Shown here piece by piece: positions 16,517 through 24,947 of a DNA stretch of 49,344 nucleotides. The stretch covers positions 1-49,344 of the forward strand of contig JACZJQ010000042.1 of assembly GCA_014860455.1 (NCBI GenBank). The letters are read 5' to 3'. The notes under the pieces are model-generated. The model saw nothing but the letters and a program-made list of their open reading frames with translations. It was not told where the DNA came from and did no database searches. The number at the start of each line of letters is the position of its first letter. The stretch's first letter is position 1. This DNA comes from Bryobacteraceae bacterium. Its GTDB lineage: Bacteria; Acidobacteriota; Terriglobia; Bryobacterales; Bryobacteraceae. The position numbers and the translations under genes were made by a program.

Positions 16517-17236
16517 CTAGGACAAAAGCTTTCGCCGGTCGCCGTCCGTCATCTTCTCGGCGGCATAGCGCAACGTCAGCCGCGATGCCTCGCCGCGCCT
16601 GTCCATCAGGAACGCCAGCGTCTCCACAGGACGCTTCGGATAAGTCTCTTTCAGCAGCCATCCAACTCCCTTTTCCACCATATCGTCACGCACCCCAAGT
16701 AGAAGACCCGCGACAGTCCGGATTATTTCGATCCCCCTGCCAGCCTTCGCCTCCTGCAGCAGCGCCACTGCAGAAGCGCGTTTCCGCCACCGGTTTTCAG
16801 ACCCCGTCCACCCTGGCAACTCCAACGCCAGATGCGGGCAGTTGCCGATCGACGCCGCCATCAGCCACGAGGCCACGCCATCGCACGACGCCCAGTTGTT
16901 CACATACCGGTCCACCCAGTTCTCAAACAGCCTGAACTCCCGTTCACCGCAAGTCTTCGCGAACCGGCGGTAGACGTAGATGCCCAACCCCGCCGCCTCC
17001 AACCCCTTCATTCGCCACAGCCGGTCCATCAACTCGTCGCGTTCCTCCACCGGCCACGGCTTGACGATTTTGTACACATCCCTTGCTGCTGCATGGAGAT
17101 CCGTCGTTCGAACGCCATAGGTCGAGATCTCGTGTTTGAAGAAACGGCGCTGCCCTTTGGCGAATGCCGGATCGGCCAAATCGCGCAATCTCCTGTCAAT
17201 CACTAGACTTAGCGACCTCGGGTTCGGCGGGTTCAT
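16517..17236 (-). CDS. AlkD-like DNA alkylation repair protein (HEAT-like)
   Basis: The 239-residue, all-helical protein resembles the DNA_alkylation (AlkC/AlkD) family. Visible features are FFKHEISTYGVRTTDLHA near the N-terminus, repeated short helices, WVDRYVNNWASCDGVAS in the middle, and GVGWLLKETYPKRP with TLRYAAEKM at the end. AlkD removes bulky or positively charged alkylated bases by a HEAT-repeat fold. Catalytic residues are not certain from sequence alone. ATG 17236 has GGGAG nine bases upstream; the longer frame reaches into the radical SAM gene and is rejected. It is divergent from that gene with a 19-base gap. Confidence 0.82.
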   Translation of the reverse strand: MNPPNPRSLSLVIDRRLRDLADPAFAKGQRRFFKHEISTYGVRTTDLHAAARDVYKIVKPWPVEERDELMDRLWRMKGLEAAGLGIYVYRRFAKTCGEREFRLFENWVDRYVNNWASCDGVASWLMAASIGNCPHLALELPGWTGSENRWRKRASAVALLQEAKAGRGIEIIRTVAGLLLGVRDDMVEKGVGWLLKETYPKRPVETLAFLMDRRGEASRLTLRYAAEKMTDGDRRKLLS

Positions 17237-17241
17237 GATGC

Positions 17242-17255
17242 TACACTCCCAGAGT
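17242..17255 (+). promoter_or_regulatory. Candidate -10 box of a leaderless transcript (radical SAM gene)
   Basis: TACACT at 17242-17247, preceded by TGC (extended -10 pattern TGnTACACT), lies eight bases before ATG 17256. No Shine-Dalgarno lies between. Confidence 0.4.
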
Positions 17256-18479
17256 ATGACGGCTGGCAACCCCTTCCGCATTGTCGACAACACCGATACC
17301 GGCCCGTCGATGGCCACCATCTCGGGTCCGGCGCCGCGGATTTCGTCGCTGCTGATTAAGCCGGCCTCGGCCGTCTGCAACCTCGACTGCCAGTACTGCT
17401 TCTACCTCGACCGCGACGCCGACCCTTACAAGGACCTGTCGTCCCGTCTCATGCCCATCGAGACGCTCGAGCGCCTGGTCGACACGTTCCTGTTCTACTC
17501 CTACCCCCAGTCCACGTTCGCCTTCCAGGGCGGCGAGCCGACGCTGGCCGGCGTCAAGTTCTACAAGAAGTTGGTCGAGTTCCAGAAACGCTACGGCCGC
17601 GACGGCCAGTCGGTCTCGAACGCTCTCCAGACCAACGGCGTGCTCATCGACAAAGAATGGTGCGACCTGTTCCGCGAATACAGTTGGCTGATCGGCCTCT
17701 CCATCGACGGCCCTGAAGAGATCAACGACCTGCATCGTTTCAACAAGGCCGGTCACGGGACGTGGAAGCGCGTCATGCAGTCGCTCGAACTGATGCAGAA
17801 GGAGAAGGTTGACTTCAATGTCCTCTGCGTCCTGAGCCAGGCCAACGTCCATAAGCCCAAGGAGATCTACAAGTTCTTCAAGGGACTGGGCGTCGGCTAT
17901 ATGCAGTTCATCCCGCTGTCGGAGTTCTACCCCGACGGTACGCCCATGCCGTTCACGGTCAACGCCGAGGAGTACGGGCGCTTTCTCTGCGAGATCTTCG
18001 ACCTCTGGTGGCCCGACCGCCGCTCGGTCCGCGTCCGCTTCCTCGACAACCTCGCCGAAGCCGTCGCCGGCCAGAAACCCGGCAGTTGCACCATGCACGA
18101 AACCTGCGACAGCTACGTTGTGGTCGAATACAATGGCGACGTCTACCCCTGCGACTTCTTCGTCGAAAAGCACTGGAAACTCGGCAACCTCGAAATGGAC
18201 TCCTGGCAGGAGATCGCCCGCCGCGCCCGCCGCTACAACTTCGCCGCCAAGAAGACCATCGCCCACCCCGAGTGCCAGGTCTGCGAGTACCAGTCCATTT
18301 GCCACGGCGGCTGCCCCAAGTCACGCCACGGCCAGCACCGCGACTTCGCCGACCTCGACTGGTTCTGCGGCGCCTACAAAATGATCTTCGCCAAAGCCGT
18401 CGGGCCACTGAAGAAGGAAGTCGAAAAGATCACAGGCAAGAGCGCCGACCTGACGCCGTTCCACATCAGCCCCTACTGA
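17256..18479 (+). CDS. Radical SAM/SPASM enzyme, anaerobic sulfatase maturase type
   Basis: The 407-residue protein carries the radical SAM motif CNLDCQYC (C41, C45, C48). It also has FAFQGGEPTLAG as the GGE motif, LSIDGPEEINDLHR, and a C-terminal SPASM region with YPCDFFVEKHWKLGNL, CQVCEYQSICHGGC and a final FCGAY Cys, which bind auxiliary clusters. This is the pattern of anSME, which oxidises the active-site Cys or Ser of sulfatases to formylglycine. A related SPASM peptide-modifying enzyme is possible. No sulfatase gene is in the window. ATG 17256 is preferred over upstream ATGs at 17235/17238, which lie within the divergent gene's start. The 3' end overlaps the convergent CBS protein gene by seven bases. 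Confidence 0.88.
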   Translation: MTAGNPFRIVDNTDTGPSMATISGPAPRISSLLIKPASAVCNLDCQYCFYLDRDADPYKDLSSRLMPIETLERLVDTFLFYSYPQSTFAFQGGEPTLAGVKFYKKLVEFQKRYGRDGQSVSNALQTNGVLIDKEWCDLFREYSWLIGLSIDGPEEINDLHRFNKAGHGTWKRVMQSLELMQKEKVDFNVLCVLSQANVHKPKEIYKFFKGLGVGYMQFIPLSEFYPDGTPMPFTVNAEEYGRFLCEIFDLWWPDRRSVRVRFLDNLAEAVAGQKPGSCTMHETCDSYVVVEYNGDVYPCDFFVEKHWKLGNLEMDSWQEIARRARRYNFAAKKTIAHPECQVCEYQSICHGGCPKSRHGQHRDFADLDWFCGAYKMIFAKAVGPLKKEVEKITGKSADLTPFHISPY

Positions 18480-19828
18480 TCGGCTTCCTCCTCAACAGGT
18501 TCCAGCTTGTCGATCCGCACCTGCGCGATGCGGTTGTGAGCCATCTCGAGCACTGTGTACCGGCGCAGTTCGTGTTCCACCACATCGCCCTGTTTCGGGA
18601 TACTCCCCAGTTTGTAGAGCAGGAACCCGGCCAGCGTCTCAAACTCCAGATCGTCCGGGAGTTCGATCCCATACTGCGTATCCAGGTCCCGGATCGGAAT
18701 CGTCCCCTCCACCTCAACCGAGACTGCATCCAGCGGCGGCCGCTGATACACCGGATCAAACTCATCCTCAATCTCGCCAAACACCTGCTCCAGCACATCC
18801 TCCATCGTGATCATCCCGGCGATGGTGCCGAACTCGTCCACGACGAACGCCAGGTGGACGCGCCTCTGGCGCAATTCGTCAAGCAACTGGCTCAACGGCT
18901 TCGTCTCCGGGATCACCGGTACCCGGCGCAGGATGCCTCGAATGTCGAACGGCCCCACCTGCTTGCGCTTCATGTTCGACTGTCTGCGCTCGGTCCAATA
19001 GCCGAGCACGTCCTTCACATGGATGATGCCAATGACGTGCTCCCTCGACTTCTCGAAAACCGGGATCCGGGAATAGCCCGATTCCTTGAACGCCGCCAGA
19101 ACGTCGTCGAGGTCCGCGTCCACCGGCACCATAGACAGGGCGTTGCGCGGCACCATCGCCTCGCGGGCGACGTATTCCTGCAGTTCCAGAAGCCGTCCAG
19201 TGGCTTCCTTTTCGAACTCCGTGACATGTCCGGCGGACTCCGCCGCCGCGATGACAAACTTCAATTCTTCGATCGAATGCGCGCCCCCACCCGCATCTTC
19301 CCGCACGCCAATCGCCCTTGAAACCACCCTCGCCGACCGCTCGATCACCCACACAAATGGCTCGGCCACCTTGAAAAACACCAGCAGTAGCGGCGACACC
19401 AGCACGGCGAACCGCTCGGCCTGCCCAATGGCCAGGTTCTTCGGCACCACCTCGCCCAGCACAACGTGCATCATCGTCATCAGCAGAAACGCCAGGCCCA
19501 CCGCAACGCCGTCCATCACCATGGCGACAATCGGACTTGGCGAGAATCTGAACCATTCAGACAGCAGACGGTAGAGCGTGTCCTCGCCCACCCAGCCCAG
19601 CCCGAGTGAGGTCAGTGTCACCCCCACCTGCACTACGGCCAGCAGACGCTCCGGCCTCGCCAGCAGGCTCAGCGCCGCCGGCGCGCCCACGATGCCCCGG
19701 TCCGCCATCGCCTTCAGCCGCGACACGCGCGACGAAATCAGCGCCGCCTCAGCCCCGGCAAAGAAGCCGTTGACGCCCACAATCGCGAACATCAACAGGA
19801 AGCGGTAGCCGTAATTGAGGGTCTCCAT
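18473..19828 (-). CDS. CNNM/CBS/CorC_HlyC membrane protein
   Basis: The 451-residue protein has an N-terminal CNNM (DUF21) membrane domain of about 190 residues with the motif GFFAGAEAALIS and GEVVPKNLAI. It is followed by two CBS domains (about 215-345: VPRNALSMVPVDADL...GIIHVKDVL and VVDEFGTIAGMITMEDVL) and a C-terminal CorC_HlyC FAD-like beta domain (about 360-445). Proteins of this kind are linked to Mg2+/Co2+ efflux or resistance; the name hemolysin family is historical. ATG 19828 is used. The next gene (+) starts 42 bases away on the other strand. Confidence 0.9.
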   Translation of the reverse strand: METLNYGYRFLLMFAIVGVNGFFAGAEAALISSRVSRLKAMADRGIVGAPAALSLLARPERLLAVVQVGVTLTSLGLGWVGEDTLYRLLSEWFRFSPSPIVAMVMDGVAVGLAFLLMTMMHVVLGEVVPKNLAIGQAERFAVLVSPLLLVFFKVAEPFVWVIERSARVVSRAIGVREDAGGGAHSIEELKFVIAAAESAGHVTEFEKEATGRLLELQEYVAREAMVPRNALSMVPVDADLDDVLAAFKESGYSRIPVFEKSREHVIGIIHVKDVLGYWTERRQSNMKRKQVGPFDIRGILRRVPVIPETKPLSQLLDELRQRRVHLAFVVDEFGTIAGMITMEDVLEQVFGEIEDEFDPVYQRPPLDAVSVEVEGTIPIRDLDTQYGIELPDDLEFETLAGFLLYKLGSIPKQGDVVEHELRRYTVLEMAHNRIAQVRIDKLEPVEEEADQ

Positions 19829-19856
19829 ACTGGCGCGGCCGGTCCCACCGGCCTCA

Positions 19857-19869
19857 TACAATTGTAGAG
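19857..19869 (+). promoter_or_regulatory. Candidate -10 box of a leaderless transcript (acylase gene)
   Basis: TACAAT at 19857-19862 is followed by seven bases and ATG 19870. No Shine-Dalgarno is present. Confidence 0.4.
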
Positions 19870-22086
19870 ATGCATTCCAGCCGCGTGTTGCGGGCCGTCA
19901 ACATTCTGATCGTCGTTGCCGCCCTCGCCGTTCTCGCCGCCCTGTGGTGGTTCATCTACAGGCCCAGCCCGAAACTCTCCGGCGATGTCCGCGCATCGGT
20001 CTCGGGCCGAGTCACCATCGTCCGCGACGGAAACTACCGCCCGCACATCACGGCATCCAGCATCGACGACGCGCTGTTCGCCCAGGGCTACGTCACCGCC
20101 CAGGAGCGTCTCTGGCAGATGGATATGCTCCGCCGCGTCGCTGCCGGCGAGTTGAGCGAAATCGTCGGACGCGCCGCCCTGGAACTCGACACAAACGCCC
20201 GCAAACTCCGCATCGCCCGCATCGCCGATATGCAGGCCGCCCGCCTCGCTCCCGCTGAGCGCCGCGCATTGGCCGCCTACGCCCGCGGCGTCAACCACTT
20301 CATCGACACCCATCGCGGCGGCCTCAGTTGGGAGTTCGCCGCCATTGGCTACCAGCCCCGCCCTTGGCGCATCGCCGACTCCGTCCTCGCCATCCTCCAG
20401 ATGGACCGCACCCTCACCAACTCCTGGGAAGCCGATCTCCAGAAAGGCCGGCTGCTTGCCTCCGGCAACCCCGCCCTCATCCGCCGGCTTTTCCCCGTCC
20501 ACTTCGGCCCCGATGCCGTCGAAGGCTCAAACGCCTTCGCTCTCTCAGGCCGCCACACCGCCTCCGGCAAGCCCCTGCTCGCCGGCGACCCCCACCTGCC
20601 CTTCGGTATCCCCGCCCCCTGGTTCCCCATCCACATCAAGGCCCCCGGCCTCGATGTCGCCGGCGCCGCCTACATCGGCCTGCCCGGTGTCGCCATCGGC
20701 CACAATGCCGATATCGCCTGGAGCGTCACCAGCCTCGAATTCGATTCCATGGACCTCTACGCCGAGCGCATCGACCTCCGCACCGGCCGCTACGAACATA
20801 AAGGCCAGATCCTCCAGGCCGCACCCATGCGCGACCAGATCGCCATCAAGGGCGAACGCGGCGGCGAATCAGTCACCTGGATCACCAACCACGGCCCCGT
20901 CTTCGCCTCCGAAGCCGGACAGACGTACTCGCTCAAATGGTCTGCCGCCGAGTCTCAGCCCTACAGCGTCCCCATCCTCGCCTTGAATCAGGCTAAAGAC
21001 TGGCAGCAGTTCCGCGCCGCCCTGTCCTCCTACTCCGGTCCCGGGTTCAACTGGATCTTCGCCTCCCGCGACGGCCATATCGGCTACCAGGCTGCCGGCC
21101 GTGTCCCCATGCGCCTCGGCTTCCCCGGCGACGCCCCTCTGGACGGCGCCTCAGGCGAGCAGGAATGGTCCGGTCTGGTTCCCTTTGACCAGTTGCCCAC
21201 CGCCTTCAACCCCCCCTCCGGCCGCGTCGTCTCCGCCAACCAGGACCCCTTCGTTTCGCCCACCACTTACGCCATCAACGGCAATTTCTCATCGCCGTTC
21301 CGCTCCCGGCAGATTCGTAACCTGCTCGCAGCCCGGACTAAATGGACCGCCGAAGACCTGCTCACCGTTCAGAAGGACGTCTACTCCGGACTCCACCACA
21401 CCATGGCGTTGGAAGCGCTTCGCATCGCCCGTGCCAAAGGCGGCGCCCTCGCCGCCGATGCGAAAATTCTCGACGGCTGGAACGGCCAGATGGAAGTCGG
21501 CCAGCCCGCGCCCGTTCTCGCCGAACTGTTCTACCGCCAGGTCCGCCGCCGCCTCGCCGAACGCGCCACGGGCCAATCCGCCGCCAAGCTCCGCTTCCGC
21601 GGTTCGGCCGGCGCGGTGGTTGAAATCGTCCGCGCAAAGCCGGCCGGATGGTTCAAGAACTGGGACAGCACACTTGCTTCCGCCCTCTCAGACGCATTCG
21701 CCGAAGGCCGCCGCCAGTTCGGCAAAACCGAAACCAAATGGGACTGGGCGCGCGAAAACGTCGTCCTCGCCGCCCACCCTATCGCCAGCCGGATCTCCTG
21801 GATCGCGCCTTACTTCAGCGTTGGCCCCATCGGCATCAGCGGCAGTTCCCAAAGTGTTAAGCAGACCGGCAGCGGCATCATCCCATCGCTCCGCTTCGTC
21901 GCCGACACCTCGGACTGGGACAACTCGCTGCTCATCCTGCCCACCGGCCAGTCAGGCCACCTTGTCTCCGGCTTCTCGCGCCGGTACAAAGACGAGTGGC
22001 CGGACTTCGCCACCGGCCGCGCCCGGCCGTTCAAGACCCGCCAGGTCGAAGCGGCAAACACCCTCACCCTGATCCCTTCAAACTGA
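19870..22086 (+). CDS. Penicillin acylase (S45) family Ntn-hydrolase
   Basis: The 738-residue protein is anchored or exported by an N-terminal hydrophobic helix (about 10-30). The family's pro-segment and alpha chain (VTIVRDGNYRPHI, FAQGYVTAQERLWQMD) precede the self-cleavage site VEG|SNAFALSG, where S220 would become the N-terminal nucleophile of the beta chain. GDPHLPFGIPAPWF and a long beta chain follow. Members hydrolyse amide bonds of acylated compounds such as N-acyl-homoserine lactones or beta-lactams; the substrate is not predictable here. Length is normal for the family. The next peptidase gene begins 43 bases downstream. Confidence 0.9.
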   Translation: MHSSRVLRAVNILIVVAALAVLAALWWFIYRPSPKLSGDVRASVSGRVTIVRDGNYRPHITASSIDDALFAQGYVTAQERLWQMDMLRRVAAGELSEIVGRAALELDTNARKLRIARIADMQAARLAPAERRALAAYARGVNHFIDTHRGGLSWEFAAIGYQPRPWRIADSVLAILQMDRTLTNSWEADLQKGRLLASGNPALIRRLFPVHFGPDAVEGSNAFALSGRHTASGKPLLAGDPHLPFGIPAPWFPIHIKAPGLDVAGAAYIGLPGVAIGHNADIAWSVTSLEFDSMDLYAERIDLRTGRYEHKGQILQAAPMRDQIAIKGERGGESVTWITNHGPVFASEAGQTYSLKWSAAESQPYSVPILALNQAKDWQQFRAALSSYSGPGFNWIFASRDGHIGYQAAGRVPMRLGFPGDAPLDGASGEQEWSGLVPFDQLPTAFNPPSGRVVSANQDPFVSPTTYAINGNFSSPFRSRQIRNLLAARTKWTAEDLLTVQKDVYSGLHHTMALEALRIARAKGGALAADAKILDGWNGQMEVGQPAPVLAELFYRQVRRRLAERATGQSAAKLRFRGSAGAVVEIVRAKPAGWFKNWDSTLASALSDAFAEGRRQFGKTETKWDWARENVVLAAHPIASRISWIAPYFSVGPIGISGSSQSVKQTGSGIIPSLRFVADTSDWDNSLLILPTGQSGHLVSGFSRRYKDEWPDFATGRARPFKTRQVEAANTLTLIPSN

Positions 22087-22129
22087 AACGGGTAGACTCA
22101 GATCAATTCACTCATCAATGGGAGACCGT

Positions 22130-24520
22130 ATGCGACGCATCCTCTTTCTCGGCGCGGCAGCCGCCGCCCTCACCGCCCTGCTATCGGCTGAAGTTACCTA
22201 CCAGAAGCCGCCTATGGAGATCCTCGACGTCCTCCACGCCCCGGCCTCTCCCTCCACCTTCATAAGCCCAAATAAGACCCACATCCTGCTCATGGACCGC
22301 CGCCTCTATCCCGGCATCGACGAACTTGCAGCCCCCGTCCACCGCATCGCCGGGCTGCGCATCAACCCCGCCAACAACGGGCCCCACGCGCCGTCGATCA
22401 TCTATACCGGCCTCTCCGTCATGGAGATCGAAACCGGCAAGCAGATCCGCATCACCGTCCCGCCCGGTGCACGCCTCGGCGCGCCGGAATGGAGCCCGGA
22501 CGGCAAACGCTTCGCCATCGCCAACATCACCGCTTCCAGCATTGATCTCTATACCGGCTCCATCTCCTCGGCCCTGCTGCGCCGCGTACCGGGCGTCCGG
22601 CTCAACGACACCATCGGCGACCCCATCGCCTGGTGGTCAGGCAGCTCGGAACTTCTCGTGCGCCTCGTCCCTGCCGCCCGCGGCCCGGCGCCCAAGCCGC
22701 CCGCCGCACCTTCCGGCCCCAACGTCCAGGAAAGCACAGCCCGCTCCGGCCCCGTGCGTACATATCAGGACATGCTCGCCAGCCCCTACGACGAGAAGTT
22801 GTTCGATTATTACTGCACCGCCCAGCTAGCTTCTGTCCATGTCGCCACCCTGAAAGTCACGCCCGTCGGCAAGCCGGCCATCTTCGCCGCCGCCGAACCC
22901 GCCCCCGACGGCAAGCACCTGCTTGTCGGCCTGGTCCAGCGCCCCTACTCCTACGTCCACGCCTACCCGTCGTTTCCACGAGAAACCGCGGTCTGGGACC
23001 GCACCGGCAAGTCCATCTACACCGTCCAGAAACGCGGCCTGCTCGACGCCGTGCCCATCGAAGGCGTCGCCACCGGCCCGCGCAACATCTCCTGGCGGCC
23101 AAACGAACCCGCCACTCTGCTCTGGTGGGAGGCTCTCGACAACGGCGATCCGAAGAACAAGGTCCCCAACCGCGACAAGCTCATCATGGCTAAGGCGCCG
23201 TTTGCCGCACCCGTCGAGGTCACCCGCACCGTCCACCGCGCCATGGGCGTCTTGCACGGCGACGGCGGCCTCGCCCTGATCAACGACTACGACCGCAACC
23301 GCCGCTGGCTTACCGTCACCCGCATCTTCCTTGACGACCGCACCGCCGAGCCCAAACAGATCTGGAGCCGGTCGATGCAGGACCGTTACCGCAACCCTGG
23401 CCAGCCCATCTTCAAACGCCTGCCCACCGGCGCATCCATCATCCACCAGTCCGGCGATTCCATCTTCCTTCGCGGCGAAGGCGCCACCCCCAAAGGCGAC
23501 CGTCCCTTCCTCGACCGCATGAACCTCCGTACCTGGCAAACCGAACGCATCTTCCAGGCCGGCGAGACCGGGTATGAAACCGTGGTCGGGCTGCTCTCCG
23601 ACGACGGCGCGAGGTTTCTCACCTCATACGAGGACCCGCGGACGCCGCCCAATCTGATGGTCCGCGTAGCCGGCGTCGATGCCCGCAAGCCCATCACGAA
23701 CTTCACCGACACCACGCCCCAGCTGCGCCAGATTAAGCAGCAACTCGTCACCTACAAGCGCGCTGACGGCGTCCAACTCAGCTTCACCCTCTTCCTGCCG
23801 CCAGGCTACAAGGAGGGCACACGCCTGCCGACCATCCTCTATGCCTATCCGCTCGAGTACAACGACCCCGACACCGCCGGCCAGATCGGCGGCTCAACCC
23901 AGCGTTTCGTCCAGATGCGCGGCGCCTCCCATCTCTTCCTGCTGCTGAACGGCTACGCCATCCTCAACAACGCCACCATCCCAATCGTCGGCGACCCCGA
24001 AACCGTCAACAACACATACATCGAGCAACTTGTCGACGGCGCCAAGGCCGCCATTGATAAGGCCGTCGAAATGGGCGTCACCGACCGCAACCGCGTCGGC
24101 GTCACAGGCCACTCCTATGGCGGCTTCATGACCGCCAACCTGCTGGCCCACTCAGATCTGTTCCGCACCGGCGTCGCCCGCTCCGGAGCCTACAACCGCA
24201 CCCTCACCCCGTTCGGCTTCCAGAGTGAACGCCGGACGTTCTGGCAGGCCCGCGATGTCTACATGAAGATGTCGCCGTTCACCTGGGCCGACAAGATCAA
24301 CGAACCCATCCTGCTCATCCACGGAGAGGCCGACAATAATCCCGGCACCTTCCCGGTCCAGTCCGACCGCCTCTACCAAGCCGTCCGCGGCAATGGCGGC
24401 ACAGTTCGTTTGGTCTTCCTGCCGCACGAATCCCATGGCTACGCCGCCGAGGAGTCCCTCGAACACGTGCTGTGGGAGACCCAGTCCTGGTTCGACCGCT
24501 ACATCAAGAACGCGAAGTAG
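22130..24520 (+). CDS. Secreted S9 peptidase, glutamyl-endopeptidase-like (S9D)
   Basis: The protein has 796 residues from ATG 22130, which has GGGAGA four bases upstream; ATG 22118 is the alternative. A signal peptide (MRRILFLGAAAAALTALLSA) precedes a beta-propeller-like region (about 70-510) and a C-terminal alpha/beta-hydrolase domain. The triad is VTGHSYGG (Ser), IHGEADNNPGTFP (Asp) and PHESHGY (His). The HGEADNNPGTFP and HVLWETQSWF motifs match the S9D glutamyl endopeptidase group known from plant chloroplasts and bacteria. It probably cleaves oligopeptides in the periplasm. Confidence 0.9.
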   Translation: MRRILFLGAAAAALTALLSAEVTYQKPPMEILDVLHAPASPSTFISPNKTHILLMDRRLYPGIDELAAPVHRIAGLRINPANNGPHAPSIIYTGLSVMEIETGKQIRITVPPGARLGAPEWSPDGKRFAIANITASSIDLYTGSISSALLRRVPGVRLNDTIGDPIAWWSGSSELLVRLVPAARGPAPKPPAAPSGPNVQESTARSGPVRTYQDMLASPYDEKLFDYYCTAQLASVHVATLKVTPVGKPAIFAAAEPAPDGKHLLVGLVQRPYSYVHAYPSFPRETAVWDRTGKSIYTVQKRGLLDAVPIEGVATGPRNISWRPNEPATLLWWEALDNGDPKNKVPNRDKLIMAKAPFAAPVEVTRTVHRAMGVLHGDGGLALINDYDRNRRWLTVTRIFLDDRTAEPKQIWSRSMQDRYRNPGQPIFKRLPTGASIIHQSGDSIFLRGEGATPKGDRPFLDRMNLRTWQTERIFQAGETGYETVVGLLSDDGARFLTSYEDPRTPPNLMVRVAGVDARKPITNFTDTTPQLRQIKQQLVTYKRADGVQLSFTLFLPPGYKEGTRLPTILYAYPLEYNDPDTAGQIGGSTQRFVQMRGASHLFLLLNGYAILNNATIPIVGDPETVNNTYIEQLVDGAKAAIDKAVEMGVTDRNRVGVTGHSYGGFMTANLLAHSDLFRTGVARSGAYNRTLTPFGFQSERRTFWQARDVYMKMSPFTWADKINEPILLIHGEADNNPGTFPVQSDRLYQAVRGNGGTVRLVFLPHESHGYAAEESLEHVLWETQSWFDRYIKNAK

Positions 24521-24534
24521 CTTCGCTCAAATGC

Positions 24535-24573
24535 AAAACGGCCGGGCCGCCTCGCATAAGGGGTTGCCCGGCC
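24535..24573 (-). terminator. Intrinsic terminator after the chemoreceptor operon
   Basis: GGCCGGGC (24540-24547) and GCCCGGCC (24566-24573) form a perfect 8-bp stem with an 18-base loop. In the minus direction it is followed by GTTTTGC, a short U tract. It lies between the convergent stops of the S9 peptidase (24520) and the small ORF (24584), and may serve both. Confidence 0.6.
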
Positions 24574-24583
24574 GGCTCTCTGT

Positions 24584-24946
24584 CTAGACCGAATATACTG
24601 CGCACTGCGCTACCAGCAGCTTCACGCTCGGCCTTGGCAGCGGCGAGCAAAGCGCACAGGACCGGCCGCCTTCCTTGCCCTCGACAAGCAGTTCACCGTT
24701 CCGGCGCGTCATCCTCCAGGCCTGTCTCGCGCCGCGATCCCAGGCCAGCGCATCGAGGCTGCCTTCGTAGCCTGCGATCATCTGGTAGCCGCCCTCCGGC
24801 CCGATGAACACCACCCAGTCGTCCACCGTCATGCCCGCGCTGGCGGCCGATTGCATCGCTTCCATCGCTGTCATCAACCGTCCGGCCGTCCCTCGCAATG
24901 TGTCCACGCTAGACTCTTCGGCCTGGCCTGGCCTGTCTTTGAGCAA
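24584..24946 (-). CDS. Small protein of unknown function, coupled to the chemoreceptor gene
   Basis: The 120-residue protein has a TTG start one base past the chemoreceptor stop; internal ATGs (for example before TAMEAMQS) are alternatives. Third codon positions are strongly G/C, which supports a real gene. The sequence has a short helical N-terminus followed by a compact domain (about 38-118) with DDWVVFIGPEGGYQMIAGYEGSLDALAWDRG reading as a beta-rich fold, and two cysteines in CALC. No signal peptide or family is recognised. Position suggests a partner or accessory of the chemoreceptor. Confidence 0.55.
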   Translation of the reverse strand: MLKDRPGQAEESSVDTLRGTAGRLMTAMEAMQSAASAGMTVDDWVVFIGPEGGYQMIAGYEGSLDALAWDRGARQAWRMTRRNGELLVEGKEGGRSCALCSPLPRPSVKLLVAQCAVYSV

Positions 24947-24947
24947 A

